Of a DNA stretch of 51,473 nucleotides, positions 36,207-45,296 are shown piece by piece. Both the position numbers and the translations under genes were made by a program. The first letter of the stretch is position 1, and each line of letters starts with the position of its first letter. Source of the DNA: Dehalococcoidia bacterium (lineage in GTDB: Bacteria; Chloroflexota; Dehalococcoidia; GIF9; AB-539-J10); the NCBI GenBank assembly GCA_007129495.1, contig SKVJ01000004.1:1-51473 (forward strand), read 5' to 3'. The notes beneath the pieces are model-generated. The model ran no database searches. It worked only from the letters and a program-made list of their open reading frames with translations, and was not told where the DNA came from.

Positions 36207-37225
36207 GCCGGAACCTCCGACGCGCTGTGACTGAATCGTACGAGTTGTTCCAGCTTAGAGTAAGCCCGGCCCGATTTCAGCACGCGCTTCGCAGCTTCAA
36301 CTCCCAATTTCATCGTGCCTGCAGCGCCAGACACGTACAGTGCGGCAGCTGCGTTTGCGGCCACTACGTCGCTGTGCGGCCCCGCTTTCCCAGTCAATAC
36401 ATCGCGTAAGAGATTCGCGTTGTCCACACTACTGCCACCGGCGATCTTCTCGCGAGATACGAAGGGCAATCCGAAATCCTGCGGCGTAAGCGCATACCTG
36501 TGCAGCCTTTGCCCCACCAGTTCACAGACCAGGGTCTTGCCGGACAACGTTACCTCATCAAGGCCATCCTCTCCGTGGACGACCATGGCTCGATGGGAAC
36601 CAAGATGCTGCAGTACACCGGCCATGGTCTCCACCAGCCCCGGCTCGGCCACGCCGAGCAACTGCGCCTCTGCGGATGCGGGATTGCAGAGAGGACCCAG
36701 TATGTTGAAGATGGTCCGCACGCCTATCTCCCGCCGTGGACCGGATGCATGCTTCATAGCAGGATGGAATACGGGAGCAAACAGGAAGCCGATACCTATG
36801 TCCTTCACACATCGTTCCACCTCGTCTGCCCTCAAGTCCAGCGAAAGTCCAAGCGCCTCCAGTACATCCGCGCTGCCGCAGCGACTGCTCATTGCCCGGT
36901 TGCCGTGTTTGGCAACTCGAATTCCTGAGGCGGCCGCCACGAAGGCCGCTGCTGTTGAGATGTTGAAGCTTTGCGAGGAATCTCCACCAGTACCACAGGT
37001 ATCCAACTCCGCACCTGCATCGATACTCACCGCCCGTGATCGCATCGTTGCTGCCAAACCGGCAATCTCCTCCAGAGTTTCGCCTTTCATTCGCAGGCCG
37101 ATCACAAATGCCGCTATCTGCGCAGGAGTCGCGTCGTTACTCATGATTTCCTGCATAACAAGGGACGCTTCAGAAACCCCAAGGGAGCGTCCCTTGACGA
37201 TGCTCGCAATCGCATCACGAATCAT
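36203..37225 (-). CDS. trpD: Anthranilate phosphoribosyltransferase
   Basis: This 340-residue enzyme attaches phosphoribose from PRPP to anthranilate. Motifs [20 protein letters not shown] (PRPP binding) and [20 protein letters not shown] are conserved. The protein is separate from the TrpG glutaminase, unlike the TrpGD fusion of enterobacteria. It overlaps trpG by 4 bases, and AAAGGAGG lies upstream of the ATG. Confidence 0.97.
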   Translation of the reverse strand: MIRDAIASIVKGRSLGVSEASLVMQEIMSNDATPAQIAAFVIGLRMKGETLEEIAGLAATMRSRAVSIDAGAELDTCGTGGDSSQSFNISTAAAFVAAASGIRVAKHGNRAMSSRCGSADVLEALGLSLDLRADEVERCVKDIGIGFLFAPVFHPAMKHASGPRREIGVRTIFNILGPLCNPASAEAQLLGVAEPGLVETMAGVLQHLGSHRAMVVHGEDGLDEVTLSGKTLVCELVGQRLHRYALTPQDFGLPFVSREKIAGGSSVDNANLLRDVLTGKAGPHSDVVAANAAAALYVSGAAGTMKLGVEAAKRVLKSGRAYSKLEQLVRFSHSASEVPA

Positions 37226-37794
37226 TTCTGTCCTCCTTTCAGGAAGTTGTGGAGCAATTCCCTACCGGACTCGGTCATGAAGGATTCCGGATGAAACTGG
37301 ACTCCTTGAACAGGATGTTCCCTGTGTTGCAATCCCATAATGAGTCCGTCTGCTGTCCAAGCCGTCACTTCGAGGCAGTCCGGTAAGTCCTCACGCTCCA
37401 CAATGAGCGAGTGATAACGAATAGCCAAGAACGGATTGGGAAGCCCGGCGAACAGTGCGGCTCCCGCGTGGTGCACCTGCGAAGCTTTGCCATGCATAAC
37501 CTCAGGCGCCCTTTGTACGCTCCCTCCATAACTGTGACCTATACACTGGTGTCCCAGGCACACACCGAGCACTGGCACATAGGAGCCCAATCGCATGATT
37601 ACATCGTTCGAGATTCCGGCCCTCTCCGGAGTCGATGGACCCGGTGACACCACAATCCGCTCGGGCGCCATCTGCGCAACTCCATCCACTGTCGTCTGAT
37701 CGTTCCGCACTACTACCACTTCTTGTCCCAACTCACAGAAGTACTGACACAGGTTATAGGTGAAGCTGTCATAGTTATCGATGAGCAGTAGCAT
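37222..37794 (-). CDS. trpG: Anthranilate synthase glutamine amidotransferase subunit
   Basis: This 190-residue class I glutaminase supplies ammonia to TrpE. The N-terminal [11 protein letters not shown], the nucleophile in [10 protein letters not shown] and the triad His/Glu in VQFHPESF are all present. I chose ATG 37794 because AGGGAGG precedes it. It overlaps the trpE 3' end by 20 bases. In many bacteria this subunit is shared with aminodeoxychorismate synthase; no pabB is near. Confidence 0.95.
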   Translation of the reverse strand: MLLLIDNYDSFTYNLCQYFCELGQEVVVVRNDQTTVDGVAQMAPERIVVSPGPSTPERAGISNDVIMRLGSYVPVLGVCLGHQCIGHSYGGSVQRAPEVMHGKASQVHHAGAALFAGLPNPFLAIRYHSLIVEREDLPDCLEVTAWTADGLIMGLQHREHPVQGVQFHPESFMTESGRELLHNFLKGGQK

Positions 37795-39244
37795 CAACAA
37801 CCTCCCTGGCAGCGTGTACACCCTCAGCCTGCTCGATAGCTCTGAGCAGGGCGCGTGCCTTGTTCATCGTCTCATCGAACTCCTGGGCGGGCACGCTATC
37901 GTGGACAATACCGCATCCACTCTGCGCATACACGATTCCGTTCGCAGTCACAATGGTTCGTATCGTGATCGCCATGTCCATGTTGCCCGAGAAGGAGAAG
38001 TATCCCACCGCTCCTGCATACGGTCCACGTCTTTCAGACTCAAGGTCGGCGATTATCTCCATGGCCCTCAGCTTGGGAGCCCCGGAGACAGTACCTGCAG
38101 GGAAACAGGCTCGCAGCGCATCGAGCGCCTTCATGTCAGCGCGTAGCCTGCCTTCGACATGCGTCACAAGGTGCATTACATGCGAGTAGCGCTCCACCTC
38201 CATGAGCTCGCTCACAGCAACCGAACCAGCTTCGGTCACCCGGCCGACATCATTGCGCCCAAGATCGACCAGCATGATGTGCTCCGCGCGCTCTTTCTCG
38301 TCTGTGCGCAACTCCTGCTCAAGTCTCAGGTCTTCCTCAACCGTTTTGCCACGTGGCCTTGTGCCGGCAAGGGGACGGGTCATAACCCTTCCGTCCTCCA
38401 CTCGCACCAGAATCTCGGGCGACGCCCCGACAAGCTGAAACCCTCCGCAGTCGAGGTAGAACATGTAAGGCGACGGATTGATGGTACGCAACGCCCGGTA
38501 GATATCAAGCGGCGACGCTGTGGTCGGACGGCTCAGACGCTGAGAAAGCACCACCTGAATGGCCTCTCCTTCCAGAATGAGCTTCTTCACCTTGACCACG
38601 GACTCCTCGAAATCCTCTCGTGTTACGTTGGACTGGAACGATGCATGCGTCGCATTCACAGTCTCGCCGTTCTGAGATGTGTTAAGGGGACCCCGGAGAC
38701 GCTCGACAAGCGCATCGATGCGGGTGATAGCTGCTACGTATGATTCGTGAAGGTCTCCTTGCGGACTCACATGACTCAGCACCTTGATAGTGTGAGTCAC
38801 GTGATCGTATATCAGCATTGTGTGCGCGAACATGAAACAGGACTCTGGGAGACCAAGTGAATCAGAGTCAGGTACAGGTAGACGCTCGAATCGTCCGGCG
38901 ACCTCATAGGAAAGGTACCCGACAGCACCACCACACAGTCGCGGTAGGCCGGGAACCCGCGCAACGTCAAACTCCCTCATCTTGCCTAAGAGGCCGTCCA
39001 GCGGATCGATTCCGTCTCCGCAGTACGTCGTAAGTACCGATTGAGGTTCGGTGCCGATGAAGCTGTACCGGGCAAGACGCTGGCCTCCCTCCACACTCTC
39101 CAAAAGGAAACATGGGCCGTCGCGATGCACCTTTAGAAATGCCGACACCGGCGTCTCCAGGTCTGCGACGACCTCACGCCAGACGGGAACCCACTTGCCT
39201 CCCACTGCGTAACGTCGTACCTCTTCAAACGCCGGGTAGTACAT
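37775..39244 (-). CDS. trpE: Anthranilate synthase component I
   Basis: This 489-residue enzyme converts chorismate to anthranilate with ammonia from TrpG. The N-terminal part contains the [18 protein letters not shown] segment associated with tryptophan feedback binding, and the C-terminal catalytic domain has [39 protein letters not shown] and GCGIVHDS. It is the first gene of trpEGDCFBA. A strong AAAGGAGG lies upstream, directly after the T-box terminator. Confidence 0.97.
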   Translation of the reverse strand: MYYPAFEEVRRYAVGGKWVPVWREVVADLETPVSAFLKVHRDGPCFLLESVEGGQRLARYSFIGTEPQSVLTTYCGDGIDPLDGLLGKMREFDVARVPGLPRLCGGAVGYLSYEVAGRFERLPVPDSDSLGLPESCFMFAHTMLIYDHVTHTIKVLSHVSPQGDLHESYVAAITRIDALVERLRGPLNTSQNGETVNATHASFQSNVTREDFEESVVKVKKLILEGEAIQVVLSQRLSRPTTASPLDIYRALRTINPSPYMFYLDCGGFQLVGASPEILVRVEDGRVMTRPLAGTRPRGKTVEEDLRLEQELRTDEKERAEHIMLVDLGRNDVGRVTEAGSVAVSELMEVERYSHVMHLVTHVEGRLRADMKALDALRACFPAGTVSGAPKLRAMEIIADLESERRGPYAGAVGYFSFSGNMDMAITIRTIVTANGIVYAQSGCGIVHDSVPAQEFDETMNKARALLRAIEQAEGVHAAREVVDATAHR

Positions 39245-39573
39245 CTTCCTTCCTCCTTTAATCTCCTGTAGAACAAGAAAAGCCCCTCGTCCCTAGGGAC
39301 GAGGAGCTTATGCCCTTCGCGGTGCCACCCTGGTTGGCCACACAAGCTACGTATGTGACCCCCTCTATCAGGTACCACCCCCTTTGGGGCTATACCCTGG
39401 GCTCTGATAACGGTGCCCTCTCCGTCACGACCTACTCGGGAATCCCTTTCGGCCTGCAGCTCCGGGGTCCATTCACTCCACGCGCTGTCGCCGGCTCACA
39501 CCTTATCCGGCTCTCTGAGACCCGCTGGTGGATCTACTAGTCCCGTTCGCAGCCTTTACCTATTGCAATGTAG
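39245..39573 (-). promoter_or_regulatory. T-box leader (tRNA-Trp sensing) of the trp operon
   Basis: The minus strand carries the T-box sequence AGGGTGGCACCGCG at 39331-39318. Stem I contains a specifier-loop context GAGTGAATGGACC with the Trp codon TGG at 39471-39469. The UGGC of the T-box pairs with tRNA ending GCCA, consistent with the G discriminator usual in tRNA-Trp. A terminator hairpin follows. Uncharged tRNA-Trp should stabilise the antiterminator and switch on trpEGDCFBA. Confidence 0.93.
39276..39304 (-). terminator. T-box-controlled intrinsic terminator
   Basis: The perfect palindrome CCTCGTCCCTAGGGACGAGG (39304-39285) is followed on the minus strand by GGCTTTTCTTG. It ends about 30 bases upstream of trpE and competes with the T-box antiterminator. 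Confidence 0.9.
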
Positions 39574-39579
39574 GGTTGG

Positions 39580-39608
39580 ATACTAAACAGTTCTTGACCG
39601 GTTGTCAA
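39580..39608 (-). promoter_or_regulatory. Promoter of the trp operon
   Basis: TTGACA (39608-39603) and TAGTAT (39585-39580) are separated by 17 bases on the minus strand. This predicts transcription starting near 39573, just before the T-box stem I. Confidence 0.75.
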
Positions 39609-39689
39609 ATCGAACGCAACACGCTATTCGGAAAAAGACAGTGCGGCTCTTTCCAATGGACAGGGGCCGCACGTCTCACATGGTGTCAC

Positions 39690-40196
39690 TTACTGCAGGA
39701 ACGGTCGGACAAATGGAGACGTATCGCCCCTGCGCATGAAGTGTCCGGATGGACCTTTGCCGAGGAGTTCTGAGAACCATGATTCGTGTTCAATCTCTTC
39801 ATTCAGGATTGCCTGAGGCAGTGCATAAGTGCGATGGTCTTTGCCCGCAGTCATGTTACAAATGTAGGTGTAGCCACGAACCGCACAGCGTTCGGCTTCG
39901 ACGAGGACCTTCAACACGGACATCGCATCATTGGGATTGTCGGGCAGATTCGCCGGCGGACATGCGGAGAGATCATGAAACTCCTTCATGCTGTCCGGCA
40001 GCTTGCCGCCCAATTCGTAGATTCGAGGCACGAGTGCCTCGAAGTGATTACGGTCCTCGATCCGGGCAACCTCGGCGATCTCCTTAACTCCCTCCCCCTC
40101 CAAGCCAATCAGGTTGGCCCGCAGGATCGTGTAGTAGTAGAACGTCGTCAACTCGGCAGATGCATTAGTGACGAGCAGCTCAAGTAACTCATCCAC
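39690..40196 (-). CDS. DPSL/thioferritin-like ferritin-superfamily protein (N-terminal frameshift)
   Basis: This 168-residue Dps-like ferritin homologue would oxidise Fe(II) with peroxide and store iron or protect DNA. Helix ligands are visible in AELTTFYYY, EDRNHFEAL and NEEIEHESWF. Cys79 and Cys104 lie 25 residues apart, the same spacing as the catalytic Cys pair described for archaeal/bacterial DPSL (thioferritin) proteins. The open frame starts at GTG 40196. Upstream, a perfect RBS and ATG at 40237 begin MAKVTREMVENTG in another frame; adding one G near 40197 joins the two. The gene is either decayed or misread at one base. Confidence 0.8.
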   Translation of the reverse strand: MDELLELLVTNASAELTTFYYYTILRANLIGLEGEGVKEIAEVARIEDRNHFEALVPRIYELGGKLPDSMKEFHDLSACPPANLPDNPNDAMSVLKVLVEAERCAVRGYTYICNMTAGKDHRTYALPQAILNEEIEHESWFSELLGKGPSGHFMRRGDTSPFVRPFLQ

Positions 40197-40330
40197 ATTC
40201 CGGTATTCTCCACCATTTCTCTTGTAACCTTTGCCATTTGATTGTTCCTTCCTACTTCCTGATGTTCACCGGGTTAAACCTGTCGCTTCTACAGATGTAT
40301 CATCCTGCCCGTTCACCTCCTCCTCCTTGA

Positions 40331-40547
40331 TTACCCTCCAAGAGGTATGTTGCAAGAGTCTTCATTGAGCGTCTTAGACACCGTCGCGAGACTGGTGGCA
40401 GGAAATTGCTCCCGTAAGTCATCATACAACCGCATTGCATTGGGATAGCTATCTGCCGCAGCGAGGATCCTCAGCAAATGCTACCCTCTGAGCCGGCACT
40501 CGACAGCCCAAGATCTTGCGCTTCGCCGGGAATCGTTCAAACCTCAT
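40331..40547 (-). pseudogene. Truncated, frameshifted Fur/PerR-family regulator relic
   Basis: From ATG 40547 the frame reads MRFERFPAKRKILGCR then VPAQRVA. Removing one T of the TTT at 40478-40476 continues as LLRILAAADSYPNAMRLYDD, LREQFPATSLATV, SKTL. This is the winged-helix part of Fur-family repressors (usual form VTPQR and TVYKTL). It then stops after a short unrelated tail (NEDSCNIPLGG) at 40331, leaving no room for the metal-binding/dimerisation domain. It lies just upstream of the DPSL gene, a typical PerR target, so it may once have regulated it. Confidence 0.65.
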
Positions 40548-40887
40548 CCGAGACGGAAATTCACTGATTGCCACAGGATCACCAGATGTGCACACAACGT
40601 TTCTGTAAGAAACCGTATCCATATTGTTGAGACTTGGTCAAACTGGCGTTTTGCTCTGTGGTCTTCCCGCTGGTTCACTGCACGGTTTGGACCTACCTAC
40701 TTCCCATAGCTCCACCATTCTTGAAACAGGAGATTAGATGCCCTATCATGACCGGACCACATCAGTCCCCTCATTGCACGTGCGAACTGTGCCTTGTCGA
40801 TTCGCAGCCGGGAGATGCAGTCGCGGTAAACAGGGGGTTGCCCCCAGTCAGCAGCAATCATCACCAGCGACTGGAGGCGAAGATGAC
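40548..40887. other. Intergenic region, nothing further identified
   Basis: About 340 bases between the Fur-like relic and the nuclease gene. The nuclease reading frame is open back to 40738 but has no RBS or conserved sequence there. No RNA or repeat was found. Confidence 0.4.
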
Positions 40888-42381
40888 ATGACAATGGACA
40901 ACCAACGGAGAATACCCTTCCTGTCAAAGTCTCGTTTCACAGCCGGGCTCCAATGCCACAAGCGTCTATATCTTGAGTGTTTCAATCGGCAACTGGCCGA
41001 CGCAGTCACGGACCAGCAGCAGATGATATTCGATTCGGGCACGGACGTCGGCATGCTTGCCCGTGGCCTTTTCCCCGGCGGCCTGCTTATCAGCGAGGAC
41101 TATACGGATCACGAAGGCGCCATGGCCTCGACTCGTATACATCTCGCCACGGGTACACCACGGCCCCTGTACGAGGCCGCCTTCGTTCACGACCGAATCC
41201 GAATCCGTTCCGATGTACTCGTACCGACGGGAAGGGACCAATTCGACCTGGTGGAAGTCAAGTCAACGAGCAAAGTCAAGGAGGAGCACCTTTACGACGT
41301 CGGGATCCAATGGTACGTGCTCCGTGGATTAGGCATTAAGGTGCGACACGTCTGCATCTGTCACCTCAACACCGATTACGTCTACAAGGGTGGTCCGTAC
41401 GATCTCGGCCAACTCTTCCGGGTTGCCGATCTCACGGAAGAGTGTGAGCTACGAATGCTCGAGATCCCCTCCTTGCTGGCCGGGATGCGACGTGCGCTTG
41501 CCGCTTCTGAGGCGCCGTCCATCCGCACAGGAAGGCACTGCGCGATACCGTATCAGTGTCCCTTTTACGGTCATTGCCATAGGAACCAGACCGAACACCC
41601 TGTGATGCAGCTTCCTCGTGCTGGCGAACGCCTGCTGAGCGCTCTAGAGGCCTCCGGCATAGAGGATATTCGAGACATCCCTCCGGGTTTTCCAGGTATG
41701 AATGCGCTGCAACGTCGGGTCCGCGACTGTGTAGCGTCGGATCGGTGGTATTTGGCTCCTGAGTTATCAAGCCGGCTACGGGGACTGAAGTACCCGATTC
41801 ATTTCCTGGACTTCGAGGCATTCAATCCGGCGCTCCCCGTCTATGAGGGAACCCGCCCGTATCAGGTAATCCCGTTCCAATGGTCTGTACATACTTTGGA
41901 GGCCGGAGGAAACCTTCGACATCGAGAGTTCCTGCACGAAGGAAATGACAACCCTCAGGAGGCTTTCGCAGAGACACTCCTAACGGCGTTAGAGGGTTCG
42001 GGCCCCATCATCGTCTACTCAAGCTACGAAGCTACCCGCATTCGTGAACTGGCAGATGCCCTCCCCGGCCTTTCGCACCGCCTGTACTCGCTCCTTGATG
42101 GCAGACTGGTGGATTTGCTGCAACTCATTCGGACCCACTGTTACCATCCTCTGTTCCACGGTTCGTTTTCGATGAAGTCCGTGCTTCCTGCACTGGCGCC
42201 GCACCTGGGATATGACGATCTGGCCATTAGTGATGGCACAATGGCGTCGGCTGCGTATTCGGAGATGGTGCGACCAGCGACGGCTCCAGAGCGCAAGCAG
42301 GAAATCAGGGAACAACTGCTCGCCTACTGCAAACGGGACACACTCGCTGAGGTGGAATTGTTCCGACTCTTCACCGATTAG
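40888..42381 (+). CDS. RecB-like Fe-S nuclease fused to DUF2779 DEDD-type exonuclease domain
   Basis: This is a 497-residue protein. The N-terminal part is a Cas4/RecB-type PD-(D/E)XK nuclease: Asp109 (RIRSDV) and Glu123-x-Lys125 (DLVEVKSTS). Cys23 plus Cys218, Cys224 and Cys230 (CPFYGHC) are placed as in 4Fe-4S RecB/AddB/Cas4 nucleases. The C-terminal DUF2779 domain begins near 300 with HFLDFEA (Asp308, Glu310) and ends YCKRDTLAEVELF, an RNase H-like exonuclease layout. The role in DNA repair or defence is unknown. ATG 40888 follows GGAGGCGA. No recombinase or cas genes are adjacent. Confidence 0.85.
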   Translation: MTMDNQRRIPFLSKSRFTAGLQCHKRLYLECFNRQLADAVTDQQQMIFDSGTDVGMLARGLFPGGLLISEDYTDHEGAMASTRIHLATGTPRPLYEAAFVHDRIRIRSDVLVPTGRDQFDLVEVKSTSKVKEEHLYDVGIQWYVLRGLGIKVRHVCICHLNTDYVYKGGPYDLGQLFRVADLTEECELRMLEIPSLLAGMRRALAASEAPSIRTGRHCAIPYQCPFYGHCHRNQTEHPVMQLPRAGERLLSALEASGIEDIRDIPPGFPGMNALQRRVRDCVASDRWYLAPELSSRLRGLKYPIHFLDFEAFNPALPVYEGTRPYQVIPFQWSVHTLEAGGNLRHREFLHEGNDNPQEAFAETLLTALEGSGPIIVYSSYEATRIRELADALPGLSHRLYSLLDGRLVDLLQLIRTHCYHPLFHGSFSMKSVLPALAPHLGYDDLAISDGTMASAAYSEMVRPATAPERKQEIREQLLAYCKRDTLAEVELFRLFTD

Positions 42382-42546
42382 TCAGTAGCTCCGCCGGAAG
42401 ATAATTGGATCTGCCTTGGCTTGTGGACTTTACATCCCCAGTTCACCCGATTACTATCGCAGGACCACACCTCCGGACAGGGCTTGTGCGTGGAAGTTCC
42501 GGGGCCACGTACGCCACAAGTGCCAGTTCGGTTGCGGAATTGAGCA

Positions 42547-43824
42547 ATGTGGCAGACGAAGAAACGTATCCTTGCATGGATGTGCATCGCCATGGTACTG
42601 GGCTACATGCCCTGGTACAGCTTCTCCGCAGTCGCACCGTACCTCGTCCGTGACTTCAACCTCGGCGCAGGGCAGATGGGAGCCATTCTCGCCGTCTTCC
42701 AGGTCGGGTACGTACTGATTGTCATTTTCACCGGCTGGCTTGCCGACCGTATCGGCCCCCGCAAGGTCGTTGCCTGGGCCACTCTTCTGGCAGCCATCTC
42801 GTCAGTCGCATTCCCTTTCCTCGCGCGTGACTTCACGAGCATCCTTATCCTCAGACTGGCTGTGGGACTCTCGTGTGGTGCGATATATGCGCCGGGCATG
42901 GCTTTCCTCTCATCGTGGTTCGAGCCCAAAGAAAGAGGCAAGGCCATAGGGGCCTATACCGCTGCCCTCACCGCCGCCTACGGCGGCGGTTACCTGGTAG
43001 CTGCCCCGCTAGCAGCTGCCTACAGTTGGCGCGTGGGAATGCTCGGCACCTCTATTCCGGTTTTTGCCGCGGCACTCATCGTATTCCTGCTCGTCCGGGA
43101 TCGACCTCCAGAGCTCCATCCAACAGACAGCGCCAGGACAGCCCCCGCCCCCACGATCGATCCGCTCAGCTACGGAGGAACCAAACGTACGCTGCTCGCG
43201 GCACAGCTGCTCATCTCACTCGCCTACATGGGACACATGTGGGAGTTGTACGCATTCTGGGGATGGATAGGTCCCTACTACGTGGCCAATGTACTCCATG
43301 CAGGCTTCGGCGACGCTCAGGCGGTCTCTATCGGGGGAATGCTTTCGGCGCTGGTCATCTTCGCCGGCGTGCCTGCGGTCTGGGCTATCGGTTCACTCTC
43401 CGATCGCATTGGGCGCCTCAAGGCGATCATCATCGCATCGCTCGCCAGTCTGGTGGTCCAATGCACGTTCGGTTTTCTCTTCGGCAGGCCGTTGGAGCTC
43501 GTGGTGATTGTTGGTATATGGCTCGGTTTCTGGGTGATCGCCGACTCCGGTATCTACAAAGCAGCGCTTACGGAACTGGTGAACAGCAACCGGCGTTCAC
43601 TGGCACTGGGATTGCAGTCGGCTGCGGGTTTCTCCCTCACCGTCATATCACCAATGATCTTCGGCAATCTCCTGGAGGCCACAAACATGGAGGGCATAGA
43701 GCCGACGACGGCAACCAACTGGGGATTGCCATTTCTTGTGCTGGGACTGGGAGCCCTCATCGCGCCTCTCGCAACACTCATATTACGTAGATTGCCTGAG
43801 GCGAAGCTGTTGTCACGCCATTAG
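42547..43824 (+). CDS. Major facilitator superfamily transporter
   Basis: This 425-residue protein has 12 predicted helices. The loop 2-3 signature GWLADRIGPRKV and the corresponding GSLSDRIGRLKA in the second half are typical MFS. The family is that of anion/organic-acid or oxalate/formate-like symporters; the substrate is unknown. Its start lacks a strong RBS. It is convergent with the small membrane protein at 43827, 2 bases from its stop. Confidence 0.88.
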   Translation: MWQTKKRILAWMCIAMVLGYMPWYSFSAVAPYLVRDFNLGAGQMGAILAVFQVGYVLIVIFTGWLADRIGPRKVVAWATLLAAISSVAFPFLARDFTSILILRLAVGLSCGAIYAPGMAFLSSWFEPKERGKAIGAYTAALTAAYGGGYLVAAPLAAAYSWRVGMLGTSIPVFAAALIVFLLVRDRPPELHPTDSARTAPAPTIDPLSYGGTKRTLLAAQLLISLAYMGHMWELYAFWGWIGPYYVANVLHAGFGDAQAVSIGGMLSALVIFAGVPAVWAIGSLSDRIGRLKAIIIASLASLVVQCTFGFLFGRPLELVVIVGIWLGFWVIADSGIYKAALTELVNSNRRSLALGLQSAAGFSLTVISPMIFGNLLEATNMEGIEPTTATNWGLPFLVLGLGALIAPLATLILRRLPEAKLLSRH

Positions 43825-43826
43825 AG

Positions 43827-44003
43827 CTAACCTGAAGCGAAACCTCGCACCAGGAGAATGACAGCGACAACCGCGAATACCACCAGCAGGATTACCCTCC
43901 ACCTTCCTCCAGGCCCAGTCATCCCACAGCCATAGTCAGGCTCACTGGAATCAGGACTGTCTTTTTCCTTATCTATCTGGGGATCCTCTTCACGATCACT
44001 CAC
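43827..44003 (-). CDS. Small one-helix membrane protein coupled to the crotonase gene
   Basis: This 58-residue protein has an acidic N-terminal half (EEDPQIDKEKDSPDSSEPD) and one C-terminal helix (VILLVVFAVVAVILLV). GTG 44003 follows AAAGGAGG by 7 bases and overlaps the upstream stop as GTGA. The translational coupling suggests co-expression with the crotonase. No function is known. Confidence 0.65.
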   Translation of the reverse strand: MSDREEDPQIDKEKDSPDSSEPDYGCGMTGPGGRWRVILLVVFAVVAVILLVRGFASG

Positions 44004-44797
44004 AGTGACCCCTCCTTTGCGCTCCAACGAGGCGCACGTTTTTCCAGAAACGCGGAAGTGCCTTCCACAGGCTCACCGGCGGCATAGAGCAACTCGATGA
44101 GCTCAGGTTCGCTTATAGATACGTCCCCAATCCAGGCGGGCGCTGAAGCATTCACCAGCTTCTTGGCCATTCGCATGGCAAGTGGTCCTCCCGACCGCAT
44201 ACGATCTACCAATACGTCGACCGTAATCATAAGCATCTCTGGAGACACCTTCATGTTAGCGAGATTCATATCCTCGGCCTCAGCACCGGTGAGTTGCGTA
44301 CGTGTGAGGATGAGGTCTTTTGCACAGGCGGGACCTATCACACTTACAAGTAGCGGCGTACATGCCCACGAGAAGAAATAACCGAGACTCGTGTTAGGCA
44401 GCGCCCAGATCGAGTCCTCAGCGGCAATCCGAAGGTCGCACGCAATCGCTATCGCAACACCCGCGCCGATGCAGGCCCCATTTACTGCCGCCACAGTTAT
44501 CTGCTCAAGGTCACGCAGGCGCTTGATCAGGTCCTGTCCCATACGCTGACGCCGACGAGCCGAGGGAGGGTCGCTATCAACCGACATAGCATCGCTCTTC
44601 AAGTCAACACCTGACATGAACGAACTGCCCTCTCCGGTGAAGACGACAAACCGCGTCGATTCGTCGCTCTCCAACTGGTGACACAATGCCAGCATCTCGT
44701 CAAGCATCTGCCCGTCCAATGCATTGTGCAGGCGTGGATTATTGAATCTGACCTGCATCAGATCACCCTTGCTGTCAATCCGGAGCTTCTCGTACAC
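44000..44797 (-). CDS. Crotonase (enoyl-CoA hydratase/isomerase) family protein, atypical active site
   Basis: This is a 265-residue crotonase-fold protein. The CoA-binding and oxyanion regions are recognisable (FMSGVDLK, AAVNGACIGAG). In enoyl-CoA hydratases two glutamates 20 residues apart do catalysis (GGxxE and QPE). Here the positions are Ala115 (GAGVAIAIACD) and Asn135 (ALPN), so hydratase activity is unlikely; a thioesterase, isomerase or hydrolase of the crotonase superfamily is possible. I chose GTG 44797 because AAAGGCGG precedes it. It overlaps the small membrane gene. Confidence 0.82.
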   Translation of the reverse strand: MYEKLRIDSKGDLMQVRFNNPRLHNALDGQMLDEMLALCHQLESDESTRFVVFTGEGSSFMSGVDLKSDAMSVDSDPPSARRRQRMGQDLIKRLRDLEQITVAAVNGACIGAGVAIAIACDLRIAAEDSIWALPNTSLGYFFSWACTPLLVSVIGPACAKDLILTRTQLTGAEAEDMNLANMKVSPEMLMITVDVLVDRMRSGGPLAMRMAKKLVNASAPAWIGDVSISEPELIELLYAAGEPVEGTSAFLEKRAPRWSAKEGSL

Positions 44798-44898
44798 AGG
44801 ACACCGCCTTTGTGCGCAATCGCATAGGACCACACCATCATACCATGAAATAACCGGCCTCTAACTGGCACATCGCAGTCACGCACGTCGTATTACAC

Positions 44899-45126
44899 TC
44901 AATCAATCAGTACCCCTACGAGAGGGAACCGGTCGAGCAAGTCTGCATCATGTGGTGCATCCTTCAGGTCCTGCCCGGCATGATGCCTCACCCAATGGCG
45001 CCCTTTCTTCCAGATGAAGTTCGTCAAGACATCATAGACCTTGCTTTCGCAGGCGACGTGCGACATACAGTCGTAACCGTCGAAGAAGGCGAGTTCCCTC
45101 TGGGTGAAACATCTCGATGCAGTCAT
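44899..45126 (-). CDS. Cytochrome-b5-like haem/steroid-binding protein
   Basis: This 75-residue protein starts FTQRELAFFDGYD and continues VACESKVYDV, GRHWVRHHAGQDL, LLDRFPLVGVL, the order found in small predicted haem/steroid-binding proteins related to cytochrome b5. His residues in HWVRHH are candidate haem ligands, though classical HPGG is absent. It is probably a small cytoplasmic redox or ligand-binding protein. No RBS is obvious. It is divergent to the metal-exporter gene. Confidence 0.75.
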   Translation of the reverse strand: MTASRCFTQRELAFFDGYDCMSHVACESKVYDVLTNFIWKKGRHWVRHHAGQDLKDAPHDADLLDRFPLVGVLID

Positions 45127-45296
45127 TGCGGCTGTTATCCAAACGTACCGTCAAGGCTCTTCGTCACCACAAAGCCAATAATAGCGCCGCAGGCGAAATT
45201 CAAGACGGTAGTACTGTACTCCCAGTCGACAGATCGCAACAACAAAGCACATGATCTCTCGGCAATTCTCCTGCAGTACAGGTACAATCCGTGTAT

